Part shown: positions 25,493-34,865 of the stretch, piece by piece
How the letters are laid out: each line of letters starts with the position of its first letter
How positions within the stretch are numbered: the stretch's first letter is position 1
Assembly (NCBI GenBank): GCA_001970955.1
Contig: MPUH01000717.1
Location: forward strand, 1-38,454
DNA length: 38,454 bases
Source of the DNA: Stentor coeruleus
Taxonomy: Eukaryota; Ciliophora; Heterotrichea; Heterotrichida; Stentoridae
Direction of reading: 5' to 3'
Program-made: the position numbers and the translations under genes
The notes under the pieces: model-generated
Told to the model about the DNA's origin: nothing
The model's input: only the letters and a program-made list of their open reading frames with translations
The model's database searches: none

Positions 25493-27403
25493 TTACTCAG
25501 GACCTTTTATTATAAGAATTTCGTCATGCATGTCTTTTAACTGTTTTTTCATTTCTTTGAACTTCTTGTAAATGTCTTTTAAACGCTTGTTGTGAGATAT
25601 GTACTGATCGTCTTCGGTAGATTTTATAGACATTTGCCATAGAAGTTTGTGACGGGCATCAGTTTTTATGTATCCTTCATGACCTTCAACATTTGCCATC
25701 AAGGATGCTGTACGATTACGAACTATATCCATGTAGTTTAGCATTCGGGCTGGGTATTTTTCTCTTAGGATTTTTGTTACTGCATGGTCAGGAATTGCCA
25801 TAGCTTCTACATCATATGCTTTATAAGAGGCGAAAGAAGGCATTTTTAAGAAAACTGAACTTTCACCAATAATAATCCCTGAACTGAAATTTTGACAAAT
25901 GATAAAATTATCATTCTCATCATGGAAACCCATTAAAGCATAACCTTTTTGCATAAGAAGTAGCTCTTGGCAAAAATCCCCTTGAAGTAATATATACTCA
26001 TTATCATAAAATCTTGGCTGCATATGCAAACATATGTCATATCTGAATTCATCTTCTGTGCCAAAGAACTTAGTAAAGTTATTGAAATAATCCTTAAAAA
26101 GATAGTCTAAAGTATTTTGCTGAAGCTTTTTTGGTAAAGATTTTAATGTCTCATCTGAAATCTCAAGCAAACCATGAATATCCCTAGTCCAGTCAGGGTT
26201 TGCAAGCCTTCCAAGCCGATCATGTTTCCAATAATAATTAAAATGCGCAAGAACTTTTTTTTTCAGCAATGATGGCATAACCCCATGAATATTTTCCAAA
26301 TTGTTAATAAAAACCACTAAATCATTAAGATTGTCTTTAACTTCACCAATTTTTTCGAGTTCCTTAACAAAAGATATAACCCTGCTTATTGTCAAAGCTA
26401 GCCAAGCTGACCCAATCAACATAATAAATATACAGAATCCCATTTCATAAGAATTCCTTGCACTGTAATCGCCATATCCAACTGTCATAAGAGTTGTAAA
26501 TATAAAATACATGCAAACAATAAGTTGGTGATTGGTATCAAAATCATTAAGCCCATAAAAGTCAACAAAATTGTAATGGACTTTTCTATAATCTCTTAGT
26601 AAATTCACATAATACCACCATAAGCAAGAAAGGAAATAACAAAAAAACATAATTGAACAGATTTCTATAATAAGGTCCCAAGATTTCTCTATAATCAAAT
26701 ATAGGATTCTTTGTTTTTTGCTAATAGTTTTCGAGTTCAATCTAAGATAATTCGTCACATTCCTCACATCAATCATATAAAACAATCTACTCATTTTTAA
26801 CAATCTTGACATACGGAGAAAGTATTCTGTGTTAGGGTTGCCTGTATAACTCAAAGGGAGTATAGCAAGAAAATCAAATAAAAGCCAAGTTTTAGCATAT
26901 TTTATAGCTATAATACGAAAGTTCTTAATTGACTTCCCTTTTTCGTCAACGAACTCTGTGAAAAAAGTTAAAATCAACTCAATAATAAACATCAGCCAGA
27001 CAAAAATTTCAAATACAGTAAATGTCTTGTCTACAACCTCAAATGCTAAAAGAAATAATGACATGATAACTGAGTATATCACTAAAATGTTCATGAAAAT
27101 ATTGAAGAGGATTTTTGGCTTAGAGTCGCATTTGATTATAAATTTCTCATGTTTAGCAATGTCATATCTTTCATAGAAATCGAAATTTTCTTCGTCTAGT
27201 CTTTTGGTCTTTTTAAATGTGAGTAATTTAATAAGCTTGGATGCGCGAATTGTCTTGCTTTTTCTGAACTGGATGTCAGGTTGAGCGTATTCTGTATCTA
27301 AACATTCGAATGTCATAAAAGATCCAGCTGCAAGTTTTTGGTATTTTGATACAAATTCAAAGTCTTTAGATTTTGCTGGAAAAACCCTAGAATATTTTAC
27401 CAT
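25493..27403 (-). CDS. Voltage-gated K+ channel, CNBD type (EAG/HCN-like)
   Basis: The 636-residue protein has six transmembrane segments at about 98-121, 128-150, 165-185, 194-215 (S4 with Arg197, Arg200, Lys203, Arg206), 242-266 and 318-345. The pore signature TVGYGD (307-312) marks it as potassium-selective. After a C-linker there is a cyclic-nucleotide-binding fold at about 455-560. In its phosphate-binding cassette, GESSVFLKMPSFASYKA, the usual Arg-Thr/Ser pair is missing, so direct cAMP/cGMP binding is doubtful, as in EAG-type channels. Such channels are numerous in ciliates and control membrane potential and ciliary behaviour. A short coiled coil ends the protein. Confidence 0.93.
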   Translation of the reverse strand: MVKYSRVFPAKSKDFEFVSKYQKLAAGSFMTFECLDTEYAQPDIQFRKSKTIRASKLIKLLTFKKTKRLDEENFDFYERYDIAKHEKFIIKCDSKPKILFNIFMNILVIYSVIMSLFLLAFEVVDKTFTVFEIFVWLMFIIELILTFFTEFVDEKGKSIKNFRIIAIKYAKTWLLFDFLAILPLSYTGNPNTEYFLRMSRLLKMSRLFYMIDVRNVTNYLRLNSKTISKKQRILYLIIEKSWDLIIEICSIMFFCYFLSCLWWYYVNLLRDYRKVHYNFVDFYGLNDFDTNHQLIVCMYFIFTTLMTVGYGDYSARNSYEMGFCIFIMLIGSAWLALTISRVISFVKELEKIGEVKDNLNDLVVFINNLENIHGVMPSLLKKKVLAHFNYYWKHDRLGRLANPDWTRDIHGLLEISDETLKSLPKKLQQNTLDYLFKDYFNNFTKFFGTEDEFRYDICLHMQPRFYDNEYILLQGDFCQELLLMQKGYALMGFHDENDNFIICQNFSSGIIIGESSVFLKMPSFASYKAYDVEAMAIPDHAVTKILREKYPARMLNYMDIVRNRTASLMANVEGHEGYIKTDARHKLLWQMSIKSTEDDQYISHNKRLKDIYKKFKEMKKQLKDMHDEILIIKGPE

Positions 27404-27990
27404 AGTATAAGAGATTATTAAATGTATATGATGAGGTGATGGTTATTTAAGATATATGAAATTTAGAATAATCTATAGCAATTATATTTTTTGTAGGGTT
27501 TTAAGGTAAGATTTATTTATGTTTTTTTATGCTAGGTATATTTAGCAGTTTTACAAATACTATTATAGATTGGGAATTTTGTTTTGCCAAGAAAATTTGC
27601 TGCTATTTCAAATTTAGAGATCAATTAGATAACTATAACTCATATAAGAAATTTGATAATGAATGAAATTACTATCTAAATTATTTTTTAAAAGTATTAG
27701 TACTGATAGAAAATTATATTTGCTATATATAAATTAGGTTTATAATAATAATATTTTAGTAGGATTTAAGTATTTATGTTGAGTACCTAGCATAATTTAA
27801 GTCATAATTTTTTAAAGAAATACCTTTTTTTTCAGATTTCAAATATTAGTGTATCTATCAAATCAAACTAAATCTTGAATAGCTTCTTAGAAGTACTTTA
27901 CATTTGGCATATCTTTGAGTATATATTTTATTTAAATAAAGTAAATATATTCTAAGTAGAAATCATTTTCCTATATTAATAAACATAAAA
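27404..27990. other. Divergent intergenic region, likely two promoters
   Basis: This lies between the starts of the minus-strand channel gene and a plus-strand small gene. The left 150 nt are G-rich and C-poor on the plus strand, which is the C-rich 5' flank of the channel gene when read on its own strand. No coding frame is seen. Confidence 0.5.
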
Positions 27991-28428
27991 ATGGAATTAT
28001 GTGCGGCAGGCATCGGATATCTTATTGGTAAACTAGCATCAAAGTACTATGAATCATCAATTCCAAAAGAATGGTCTCTGAAAATTGAAACTAAAGGTGT
28101 TGTGCACAACTCATCTCCTATAACCTATGAAGATATAAATAAAAAGAGAGCCAAAGAGTATACAAAAACTCATAGAAATAAGTCTAATACACGAAATATA
28201 GGAACGATGACAGAAGAATACTTAGAAAAAGAGCTTGTTTTACCTTTGAAAAGAAGTTATGATGTGGATTTAGACCCTTTTAATGATTTAGAAGATTTGA
28301 GAAAAGCTATGCCACTTCAGGGAAAAGGGGATGTTTTAAAGAAACTTTTTGATGTACATGATCATCCTGTTAAGAAAATGCCTTTATATGGTACTACTTC
28401 GCCTATCCCTAAACGTAAGGTAATATAA
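27991..28428 (+). CDS. Small protein of unknown function
   Basis: The 145-residue protein begins with a short apolar stretch (residues 3-16, CAAGIGYLIGKLAS), too polar and short for a sure membrane anchor. It continues as a charged, probably partly disordered chain with several KK/KR clusters and a Pro-rich end. I recognise no family. The ATG is preceded by an AT-rich leader, and the composition is clearly protein-like. Confidence 0.6.
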   Translation: MELCAAGIGYLIGKLASKYYESSIPKEWSLKIETKGVVHNSSPITYEDINKKRAKEYTKTHRNKSNTRNIGTMTEEYLEKELVLPLKRSYDVDLDPFNDLEDLRKAMPLQGKGDVLKKLFDVHDHPVKKMPLYGTTSPIPKRKVI

Positions 28429-28723
28429 ATTATGAATGATTAGGAAAATTTGTAGGAATATAGGCGATATGTTTGATTCTAGATGCAGGTATTCAATTTT
28501 TTTTTGTAATAATTCTCTATTAAACTAATAATCAAAGAAATTATGCTGAAAATATCGAAAACTATAAATACATTAATACAATTTTTTAATATTATAATAA
28601 GAATGAAATAAATCCTTTCTTTACAAAATTCAAGAATTCCTTTCAACTATATACTCAACAAAATCTTAAAATTTCAAACCCTATACTTATAATTCTAGAT
28701 TTCATATTATAAAAACCTAAAAA

Positions 28724-29335
28724 ATGATTGATAGATTTTTGTTAAAAGTTATCCCTAGTCCAAAACAAGTTATTATTGTAGGTATTACAAACCTGGAATA
28801 TCAAAGAAGCCATAAGATAATAAATCAACCTGATCAGATATGTATTGAATGGGAAGATGAAGTATCTCTTGAACAAAGCACAATAAGAGCTGGTATTGCA
28901 ATTAAAGAAACTTTATCTGAGAAATATAATGTTAATGTTACATCAATACTTGATAATGATAAAGTAAAATGTGAGTGGGTTGGGCTAAGTTCAGGTTTGG
29001 GTGAACCATGTTTTGATAAAGTTCAAGCTGTGCTTTGTAAGGAATTAATGAAGATTAAAGGAGCAATAGGATTTGAAATAGGATCAGGATTTGATGGAAT
29101 ACTGATGAGAGGCTCAGAGCATAATGATAGATTTTATATGGAAGATGGGCATATGAAAACACATAGTAATAATGCAGGAGGGGTACTTGGTGGGATTACT
29201 ACAGGAATGCCAGTATATTTTTCTGTAACTTTTGAAAACATAGAGGAATTACATAAAAACTTAATAGAAAGCATTTCAGCAATCATTTTCTTAGATTTTA
29301 TTTTAGTTCAAGCTTCAAGAGTTAATAAAATATAG
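28724..29335 (+). CDS. Shortened chorismate-synthase-fold protein
   Basis: The 203-residue product aligns with the middle and very end of chorismate synthase, the FMN-dependent last common step of the shikimate pathway (EPSP to chorismate). Diagnostic parts are GEPCFDKVQA..C, GFEIGSGFDGILMRGSEHND (about residues 110-129) and NAGGVLGGITTGMPVYF (about 142-158). A degenerate helix at about 48-70 corresponds to the SSARETA region. The usual enzyme has about 350-400 residues. The N-terminal third with the first FMN/His motif is absent, and so is the RHDPC..PR catalytic segment, where the sequence jumps to the C-terminal helix (SAIIFLDFIL). It is therefore predicted inactive, unless it pairs with another chain or is a decaying gene that is still open. 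Confidence 0.75.
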   Translation: MIDRFLLKVIPSPKQVIIVGITNLEYQRSHKIINQPDQICIEWEDEVSLEQSTIRAGIAIKETLSEKYNVNVTSILDNDKVKCEWVGLSSGLGEPCFDKVQAVLCKELMKIKGAIGFEIGSGFDGILMRGSEHNDRFYMEDGHMKTHSNNAGGVLGGITTGMPVYFSVTFENIEELHKNLIESISAIIFLDFILVQASRVNKI

Positions 29336-29421
29336 AAATAACAGTGCATTTAGCATATTTCTAGATTGAAAAGTAATTTTTTTTATATCATCTATTATAT
29401 GCTATTAAAATAAGAATATTA

Positions 29422-31881
29422 TTAATAGTCCTCATCTTTATCTTTAGACCGATGATTTTTTTTCCTTTTTTTATACTTTGTCGGAATTACGATTCTATCT
29501 TTAACATATTCTTGCTCATCTTCGTTTTCTTCTTCATCTTCTTGATTTTCATCATCATCTTCATCACCATTAATATCACGCATATCTTTATTTTTCTTAT
29601 ATTTAGTTGGAATGATAATTTTATATTTAGGCTTTTCTTCTTCACTATCACTGCATATAGTGGATAATCCTCCTTGATTTGCCTCTAATAATTGATGTGA
29701 TCTTTTTTGAGGAATATAAACTTTGGGTATTATAATTTTTTCATCTCCAGTCAATTTGATTTCTTCTATCTCAGACTCACTTTCAGATTCAGTTGGAGTT
29801 ATAGACTTGATTGTAACATTATTTTTTTTTCTTTTCTTAGTTTTTTCTTTTTTTGGTTTTTTTTCTTTTTTTTCTTCGTTTTCTTCATTTACTATTGTTT
29901 CAGTTATTTTTTCTAGGTTTTCAGTTTGTGGTGCTGTTTCGCTTAGTTCATTATTTTTTTCACTTGTGGATTGGGCGCTTTGAGCAGTTTTTCTTTTTTT
30001 ATATGGGCCTCTTTTTGGTTGTTTTGGGGCTACAACTCTAGGTTTGATGTTTTCAGGGTCTTCAGCTGTTGACTGATCTAGTAAGCTGTTTTTCCAAGAT
30101 CCATATTGTTTAAGACTGAGTTGTTTGCAATCAAAATCAATCATATAGTTTTCAACAATTGGTTCGTTATCAGAAAAAAATCTTACAGGTACAAGTGAAA
30201 ATCCTGCTGGAAGATTGCTATTACTATAAAAAGATGGAAATATTGAAGGTGGTTCACAATTTAAGATATTTTTACCCATATTAGTCTTAATTTTGTTTCT
30301 CCTGACAAACTCAGTCATTGGAATCCCAACTCCTTGTATAATAACTACATTTTTAAAAGCATCCTCAATCATTGTAATATTATGACCTTTGCGTTCTGTG
30401 TTTTCCAATCCTAACTTTCTAGGTGATTGATGAATTACAATGCCAAACTCATGATTATGTTCCTGTATACAATAAAAGCATAAAAATCCAGGAATGCTTT
30501 TATTATCTTCTCTGTTTACTAAGCAAGTAATACATTTAGCAAATTTAAAAAATGTTTCCCTACCACAATTATCACAAACCAAAACCACATCATCTGGATT
30601 ATTAATAATTCTCATATAATGAAGTCTTCTAAACCATGAAGTCAAGCTTTTATATTGAGCACGATGCTTTTCTTGCAAAAAACTAAAATATTTCTCTTTA
30701 TTCTGTACTATCAACTCATCCATCATACTAGCTGCTAATGTTGAATATGGATTTTTTTTAGTTCTAGATACTGAATATAACAACCTTATAAGAGGAAAAA
30801 CTTTTCTAGGAAATCCTTTATCTACAAGAGCATATCTTGTATGCGCAGCTTTAAGAACATCTTCGCATAAAGGTGCTGAAATCCAATTCAAAGATTTGGA
30901 TGGACCTAAAGATAATCCCCATCTCATTGCCCCGAGACCAAAGAAAATCAACTGTCCTGGGTTTTGGATTGTATAATAAACTGATACTTTTTTAAGAATA
31001 AGTTCAGAAATGTTTGGGACAAAGTTACTATGATCAACTGAAGCATAAGTTGGATGATCAATAAAATAGCTTGACTCAAGGTCATCAGCATCTGAAGAAG
31101 ATAATGATAGCCATAAATATGGGGAGTTAGAAATATTGAAGTCTAATGATAAGAAATTTAAATATTCTCTGACCGCAGGGCGGAATGTAAAAGAAGATCG
31201 GCATTCTAAGACTGGCCAGTGAAGTCTGTGAATAGGTAAAGGTGAGTATTTGTATAAGCTTTTTGGATTATGCCAGAAGTACTCTTGAGGAAGGTAACTG
31301 CTTAGAAAAGACTGTTCGTTTTCCCATGTTTTAAGAGGAATACAGTGAGAAATCATAGGATGAGGGCTGTGATATATGTCTTCTAAGAGTTTCTCAAGGT
31401 CAGTTGATTGAATTTCTCCATAGTAAACTTTGCAGACTTTTGCGTCATAAAGGTTTTTTCGATATTTTATTTTTTGTGAGCCATGACTTTTGATAAGGTT
31501 TGAATCACTAAAAAAATCTATTATTGAACTGGTTTCTGATATTGGATGAAAACTTACAATCGCACTGTTTATATCTACTTTTTCGCTAATGCCAACATTA
31601 ATTAGCAGTTTAGGGTTAAATGATCTGATTAGTTCTTTTGAGCATTCTTTACCACAACAGTTCCAAACTGCGTAATTTAAAAGACGGGATTTTCTGAAGG
31701 TTTTCCATGCATTGTTAGAAAATGTGTTCCACTGATTTAGGATGGTAACTAATGGCCAGCCACCTTTTGTTTTGACCCACTCATATAAATTTTCTAATTC
31801 TCTAAGATTGGAAGGTTCTTTTTCATCTGCGAAATGATCTTGGAAAAAGTTTGAAAAATCATTGTCAAAGCTTTTGGACAT
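29422..31881 (-). CDS. KDM5/JARID-like protein (ARID, JmjC, C5HC2), degenerate active site
   Basis: The protein has 819 residues. An ARID-like DNA-binding region lies at about 28-75 (LYEWVKTKGGWPLV, then WNTFSNNAW). A JmjC-type region is recognisable at about 300-336 (IQNPGQLIFFGLGAMRWGLS), followed by a C5HC2-type zinc finger at about 436-475 (Cys436, 439, 450, 453, 468, 471 and His475). This order is that of KDM5/JARID histone demethylases. The second iron-binding His of the JmjC core, expected in the AYHxGF segment, is Arg320 here, and no clear HxE/D is found upstream. Catalysis is therefore doubtful, as in JARID2. The tail (about 620-819) is acidic/basic low complexity with an RGPYKKRK AT-hook-like site and three IIPTKYKK-like repeats. 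I infer a chromatin-binding nuclear protein. Confidence 0.75.
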   Translation of the reverse strand: MSKSFDNDFSNFFQDHFADEKEPSNLRELENLYEWVKTKGGWPLVTILNQWNTFSNNAWKTFRKSRLLNYAVWNCCGKECSKELIRSFNPKLLINVGISEKVDINSAIVSFHPISETSSIIDFFSDSNLIKSHGSQKIKYRKNLYDAKVCKVYYGEIQSTDLEKLLEDIYHSPHPMISHCIPLKTWENEQSFLSSYLPQEYFWHNPKSLYKYSPLPIHRLHWPVLECRSSFTFRPAVREYLNFLSLDFNISNSPYLWLSLSSSDADDLESSYFIDHPTYASVDHSNFVPNISELILKKVSVYYTIQNPGQLIFFGLGAMRWGLSLGPSKSLNWISAPLCEDVLKAAHTRYALVDKGFPRKVFPLIRLLYSVSRTKKNPYSTLAASMMDELIVQNKEKYFSFLQEKHRAQYKSLTSWFRRLHYMRIINNPDDVVLVCDNCGRETFFKFAKCITCLVNREDNKSIPGFLCFYCIQEHNHEFGIVIHQSPRKLGLENTERKGHNITMIEDAFKNVVIIQGVGIPMTEFVRRNKIKTNMGKNILNCEPPSIFPSFYSNSNLPAGFSLVPVRFFSDNEPIVENYMIDFDCKQLSLKQYGSWKNSLLDQSTAEDPENIKPRVVAPKQPKRGPYKKRKTAQSAQSTSEKNNELSETAPQTENLEKITETIVNEENEEKKEKKPKKEKTKKRKKNNVTIKSITPTESESESEIEEIKLTGDEKIIIPKVYIPQKRSHQLLEANQGGLSTICSDSEEEKPKYKIIIPTKYKKNKDMRDINGDEDDDENQEDEEENEDEQEYVKDRIVIPTKYKKRKKNHRSKDKDEDY

Positions 31882-32214
31882 TTATTTGGCGAAGGGGGAC
31901 TTAGATTTGTATTATTATTTATTGTGAAATTTTTTTTCAATGGATGTAAAGTTTTAAGGTTTATGATTTTAATGAAATCTATGTTTAGTTATCTAGTATT
32001 TGACTATGTCATTTATTGTGTCAGGATTGGATGAAGATAGCAGCTCTTATCACAATTAAACCTAGTATTTTGTTACCTAAACAAGTGATTAACACTAAAC
32101 TTTAAAATACAAACAATAGTAACATTCATTTATATCTATTTACTTATATACATAAATTCTACTAAATTTCATGATATACTATCTTATTTATCGTTAACCT
32201 AATCAAATAATAAT
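31882..32214. other. Divergent promoter region
   Basis: This 333-nt spacer lies between two diverging genes. The left half is G-rich/C-poor and the right half C-rich/G-poor on the plus strand, which matches two outward 5' flanks. No gene is seen. Confidence 0.5.
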
Positions 32215-32850
32215 ATGAGCAAGGAAGAGAATGAAGTTGAAGAAATGGACCTAAGTGAGTCAAGATATGAAGAATATGTACAAGCCATTCATGATCACAA
32301 AGGCCTAGACGAAGAAGAAAAAGAGCCTTCAAGCGAGCCCCGCAAGAAACAAAAGACCGAATTTTCAGAGCTTCTTTCTATGAAGAAAGGAGACTGCGTC
32401 AAAGTAATATCTAAAGATAGATCGGGGTGGTGGTATGGACAGAAATATAATACCAAAACCAAAGAGCTTTCTGGAACCTCAGGCTGGTTTCCCCCAAGCC
32501 ATACAAAACCATTTTTCACTTCTCTGAAGCCTATCAATGACAATATAAGCAAAACCATGTTCACAGCAAGCCAGTATCCAGCTGATTTTCTGAATCATTG
32601 CTATACATCAGGACTTAACCCTTTACAAGCTACAACACAGAGTTTAAGCCATAATGAACAGTTTTTTAAAGGTCTTCCGCTACTAGAAAATTTAAAAGAC
32701 GGTCCAGACCCAGCTCAGAAAGCAGTGAAAGAACTAAATCAGCATTTTGACTATGATAAATGGAATGATCATATGAATAAAGTTGACCCTAAAAGGAGAA
32801 AACCAAAACCCAATCCGAAACTCAAGAAAGTTAAAAAAATTAGATGGTAG
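32215..32850 (+). CDS. SH3-domain protein
   Basis: The 211-residue protein has one SH3 domain at about residues 21-98. AIHDH (24-28) takes the place of ALYDY, an insertion of about 18 charged residues follows, then FSELLSMKKGDCVKVIS, the ligand-binding SGWWYGQ (70-76) and GWFPPSHT (90-97). SH3 domains bind proline-rich peptides, often in actin and membrane trafficking. The rest (100-211) is of unknown fold and ends in a Lys/Pro-rich basic tail. The C-terminal part does not point to a known adaptor. The next gene starts 30 nt on. Confidence 0.8.
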   Translation: MSKEENEVEEMDLSESRYEEYVQAIHDHKGLDEEEKEPSSEPRKKQKTEFSELLSMKKGDCVKVISKDRSGWWYGQKYNTKTKELSGTSGWFPPSHTKPFFTSLKPINDNISKTMFTASQYPADFLNHCYTSGLNPLQATTQSLSHNEQFFKGLPLLENLKDGPDPAQKAVKELNQHFDYDKWNDHMNKVDPKRRKPKPNPKLKKVKKIRW

Positions 32851-32880
32851 ATTGTAAGAAATAATTAGAGTTATAATATT

Positions 32881-33144
32881 ATGGCGAAGATTAATAACTC
32901 GTTCGATAAGTTTCTCGAAAAAATAATTGCTAGAGACTCGCATCCGATTTACAACTCGTTTTTGTCAAAAGCGCGTATTTATAAGATATTTTTGATAGAT
33001 AGCATAATTGCTGGTTCATTGTTTGGATTATATGCGCTGTTTATTGAAATGAAGTTTAAGCCTCTAACGAAATCACTGAAACTCGGAGTATCATATGCTG
33101 CCCTAGCATTGCTCCCTCTATTTCTCTCTTCACTACTTAACTAG
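32881..33144 (+). CDS. Small membrane protein, unknown
   Basis: The 87-residue protein has two likely membrane helices, at about 37-57 (FLIDSIIAGSLFGLYALFIEM) and 68-87, with a basic N-terminus. It begins only 30 nt after the SH3 gene's stop on the same strand, which suggests joint transcription. No family is recognised. The length and two-helix layout are common among small ER or mitochondrial membrane subunits. Confidence 0.6.
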   Translation: MAKINNSFDKFLEKIIARDSHPIYNSFLSKARIYKIFLIDSIIAGSLFGLYALFIEMKFKPLTKSLKLGVSYAALALLPLFLSSLLN

Positions 33145-33810
33145 TAATAATTTAGTAGATTAGTAGCAAAGAACATGTAGAAAAATAGCCTATGGCTTGC
33201 TTTTAACTTATAATCAACCTTAGATTATAGTATTTATGAGGTTAAAATACTTTTTAATATGATATGCAATTTTTGATAGATGATTAGAGTCTTATTAATG
33301 TTTTATATTTGTCCATAAAAAATTTGGATTTTTAACTTTAGCTTAATAAGAGGGAAATTATTCTACTACGTAACAGAAAAAAAAAAACAGGTAGCTAAAC
33401 TTCACCACTTAGCTGAAAGGATAGTCTGTTTTTATGCTAAATCATTTTTATATAGATTTTTATACAATTAAAGTCATATATTGAACAAAAATAGCTGATT
33501 CTAGGATTTGTAGTAAGCGGCAAATAATTATTTTTATAAAGATGCTCGTTTAAAATATAGATATTGTAAGTGTGCATAATGAATTTATAGTTAGAAATAA
33601 TATAACTTAAATTTATAACTAAGTTAAAGTGAACTTCAATTTTCATGCAAAGATTCTATCCCTTTATTCAACTAAAACCTTAAACTTCTTGTTTACTTGA
33701 ACAATCTCCTTATGTTTTTGAGGCTTTACCAATATGAATACTTTTAAAAATGCTCAGATATTATTAGCAAGTCTAAACTAATTATATAAAAGTAGGTTTG
33801 TCAATTCAAA
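33145..33810. other. Convergent intergenic region
   Basis: AT-rich spacer between two gene 3' ends. There is a 12-nt A run at about 33380. No gene, RNA or repeat is recognised. Confidence 0.5.
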
Positions 33811-34479
33811 TTATTGAAACTCTTTACTTATTTCTCTACTAGTAAGCAGTTCTTGATGGCCTGTCGACTTTATTCTTGGCCTAGTATCATGTAAAATAGT
33901 TAATGGCGTAACATCTGTATTAAATAATGATTTCTTTAAAGTTCCTTTCAAAGATTTATTAAGCCAGAAAAGAGTCAAGCTAAAAATCACAAAAAAAACT
34001 ACTGAAACTATTCTTAAAGCAATTCCAGCATGTAATTTTTCATCTTTTATACCAAAAGATTCAACTGAAAGCAAAATCACAGTCATAAATACTGCTGGAA
34101 TAGTTAGAATTTTCACTAATTTCAAGTAATACCCATCCAGATCAATGTTTTTCAATAATATCACAGCTAAATTAAGTCCCCAAAAGATCTGAAATGAAAG
34201 AATCACCCAGAAAGTGATTACCGAGTTTCCAAGTTTATCCACATCAGTTTGATCAGAACAGCAGCTACAGTCTTTACATTCGGTATCTGAATAACTTTTA
34301 TGTGAAAAGCAGTCAGAACTGTAAATGCCTTGGTCGTCACCTTCCCAATTACATTTACCTGTACCTCCACTATACCACTTCTTTGTGAGTTGAGAACTTA
34401 AAAGGAAAATAAAGTCTATGACTATAATTCCAAATAAAAATGCAATGAATTTATGTTCTTTTGTCCAATTCCCCAGCAT
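33811..34479 (-). CDS. Four-helix membrane protein with Cys-rich loop
   Basis: The 222-residue protein has four hydrophobic helices (about 9-30, 86-110, 120-142, 153-174). The large first outer loop (31-85) carries Cys43, 57, 68, 71, 73 and 74, which could form up to three disulfides. Its WY..GTGKCNW start recalls the W..GL.C loop of claudin/PMP22-type tetraspans, but the match is weak and may be convergent. The C-terminal 45 residues are cytosolic and Ser/Thr-rich. I infer a surface or vesicle membrane protein; its function is unknown. Confidence 0.7.
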   Translation of the reverse strand: MLGNWTKEHKFIAFLFGIIVIDFIFLLSSQLTKKWYSGGTGKCNWEGDDQGIYSSDCFSHKSYSDTECKDCSCCSDQTDVDKLGNSVITFWVILSFQIFWGLNLAVILLKNIDLDGYYLKLVKILTIPAVFMTVILLSVESFGIKDEKLHAGIALRIVSVVFFVIFSLTLFWLNKSLKGTLKKSLFNTDVTPLTILHDTRPRIKSTGHQELLTSREISKEFQ

Positions 34480-34865
34480 TTAATTATTTATTACCACTCC
34501 AAATTTACAAGTTATTTAGGTATAATTTTGTTTAGACTAATTTAATATATTATTCAAAATATTCTAGAAGTGAGATAAAGATAAGAATCATAGATTTTTT
34601 AAGATGAAAAAATATTTTCTAAGAAAAACTAGGTATGCATAAGCAATAGTGCAAAATGCTTAATAGTGAGTATTTTTTATTTATTACTATATGCTTTTCA
34701 AGAGTTACTTAAGACAATACTGCAAAGAAGTATCTGTCTATGAATAACTTCATGAATAGTCGATTTTTTTTGCCAGGAATGAAATCTATAAATCATCTCA
34801 TATTATCTCCCTAATAATACCTCAAATTACCCAATTTTTAGATTAAAAAGTTTTTTCTCTATTAT
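34480..34865. other. Intergenic, possibly more transposon debris
   Basis: This lies downstream, in transposase sense, of the decayed transposase. Minus-strand short frames here might be its C-terminal half, but only weak motif-like pieces are seen. No gene is supported. Confidence 0.35.

Noticed and set aside
28429..28723. Missing N-terminal exons of chorismate synthase
   Set aside because: The spacer is AT-rich and C-rich 5' flank with no frame resembling the enzyme's N-terminal third.
29452..30041. Phe-rich plus-strand frames opposite the KDM5-like gene
   Set aside because: They are antisense shadows of the Lys/Glu-rich low-complexity tail.
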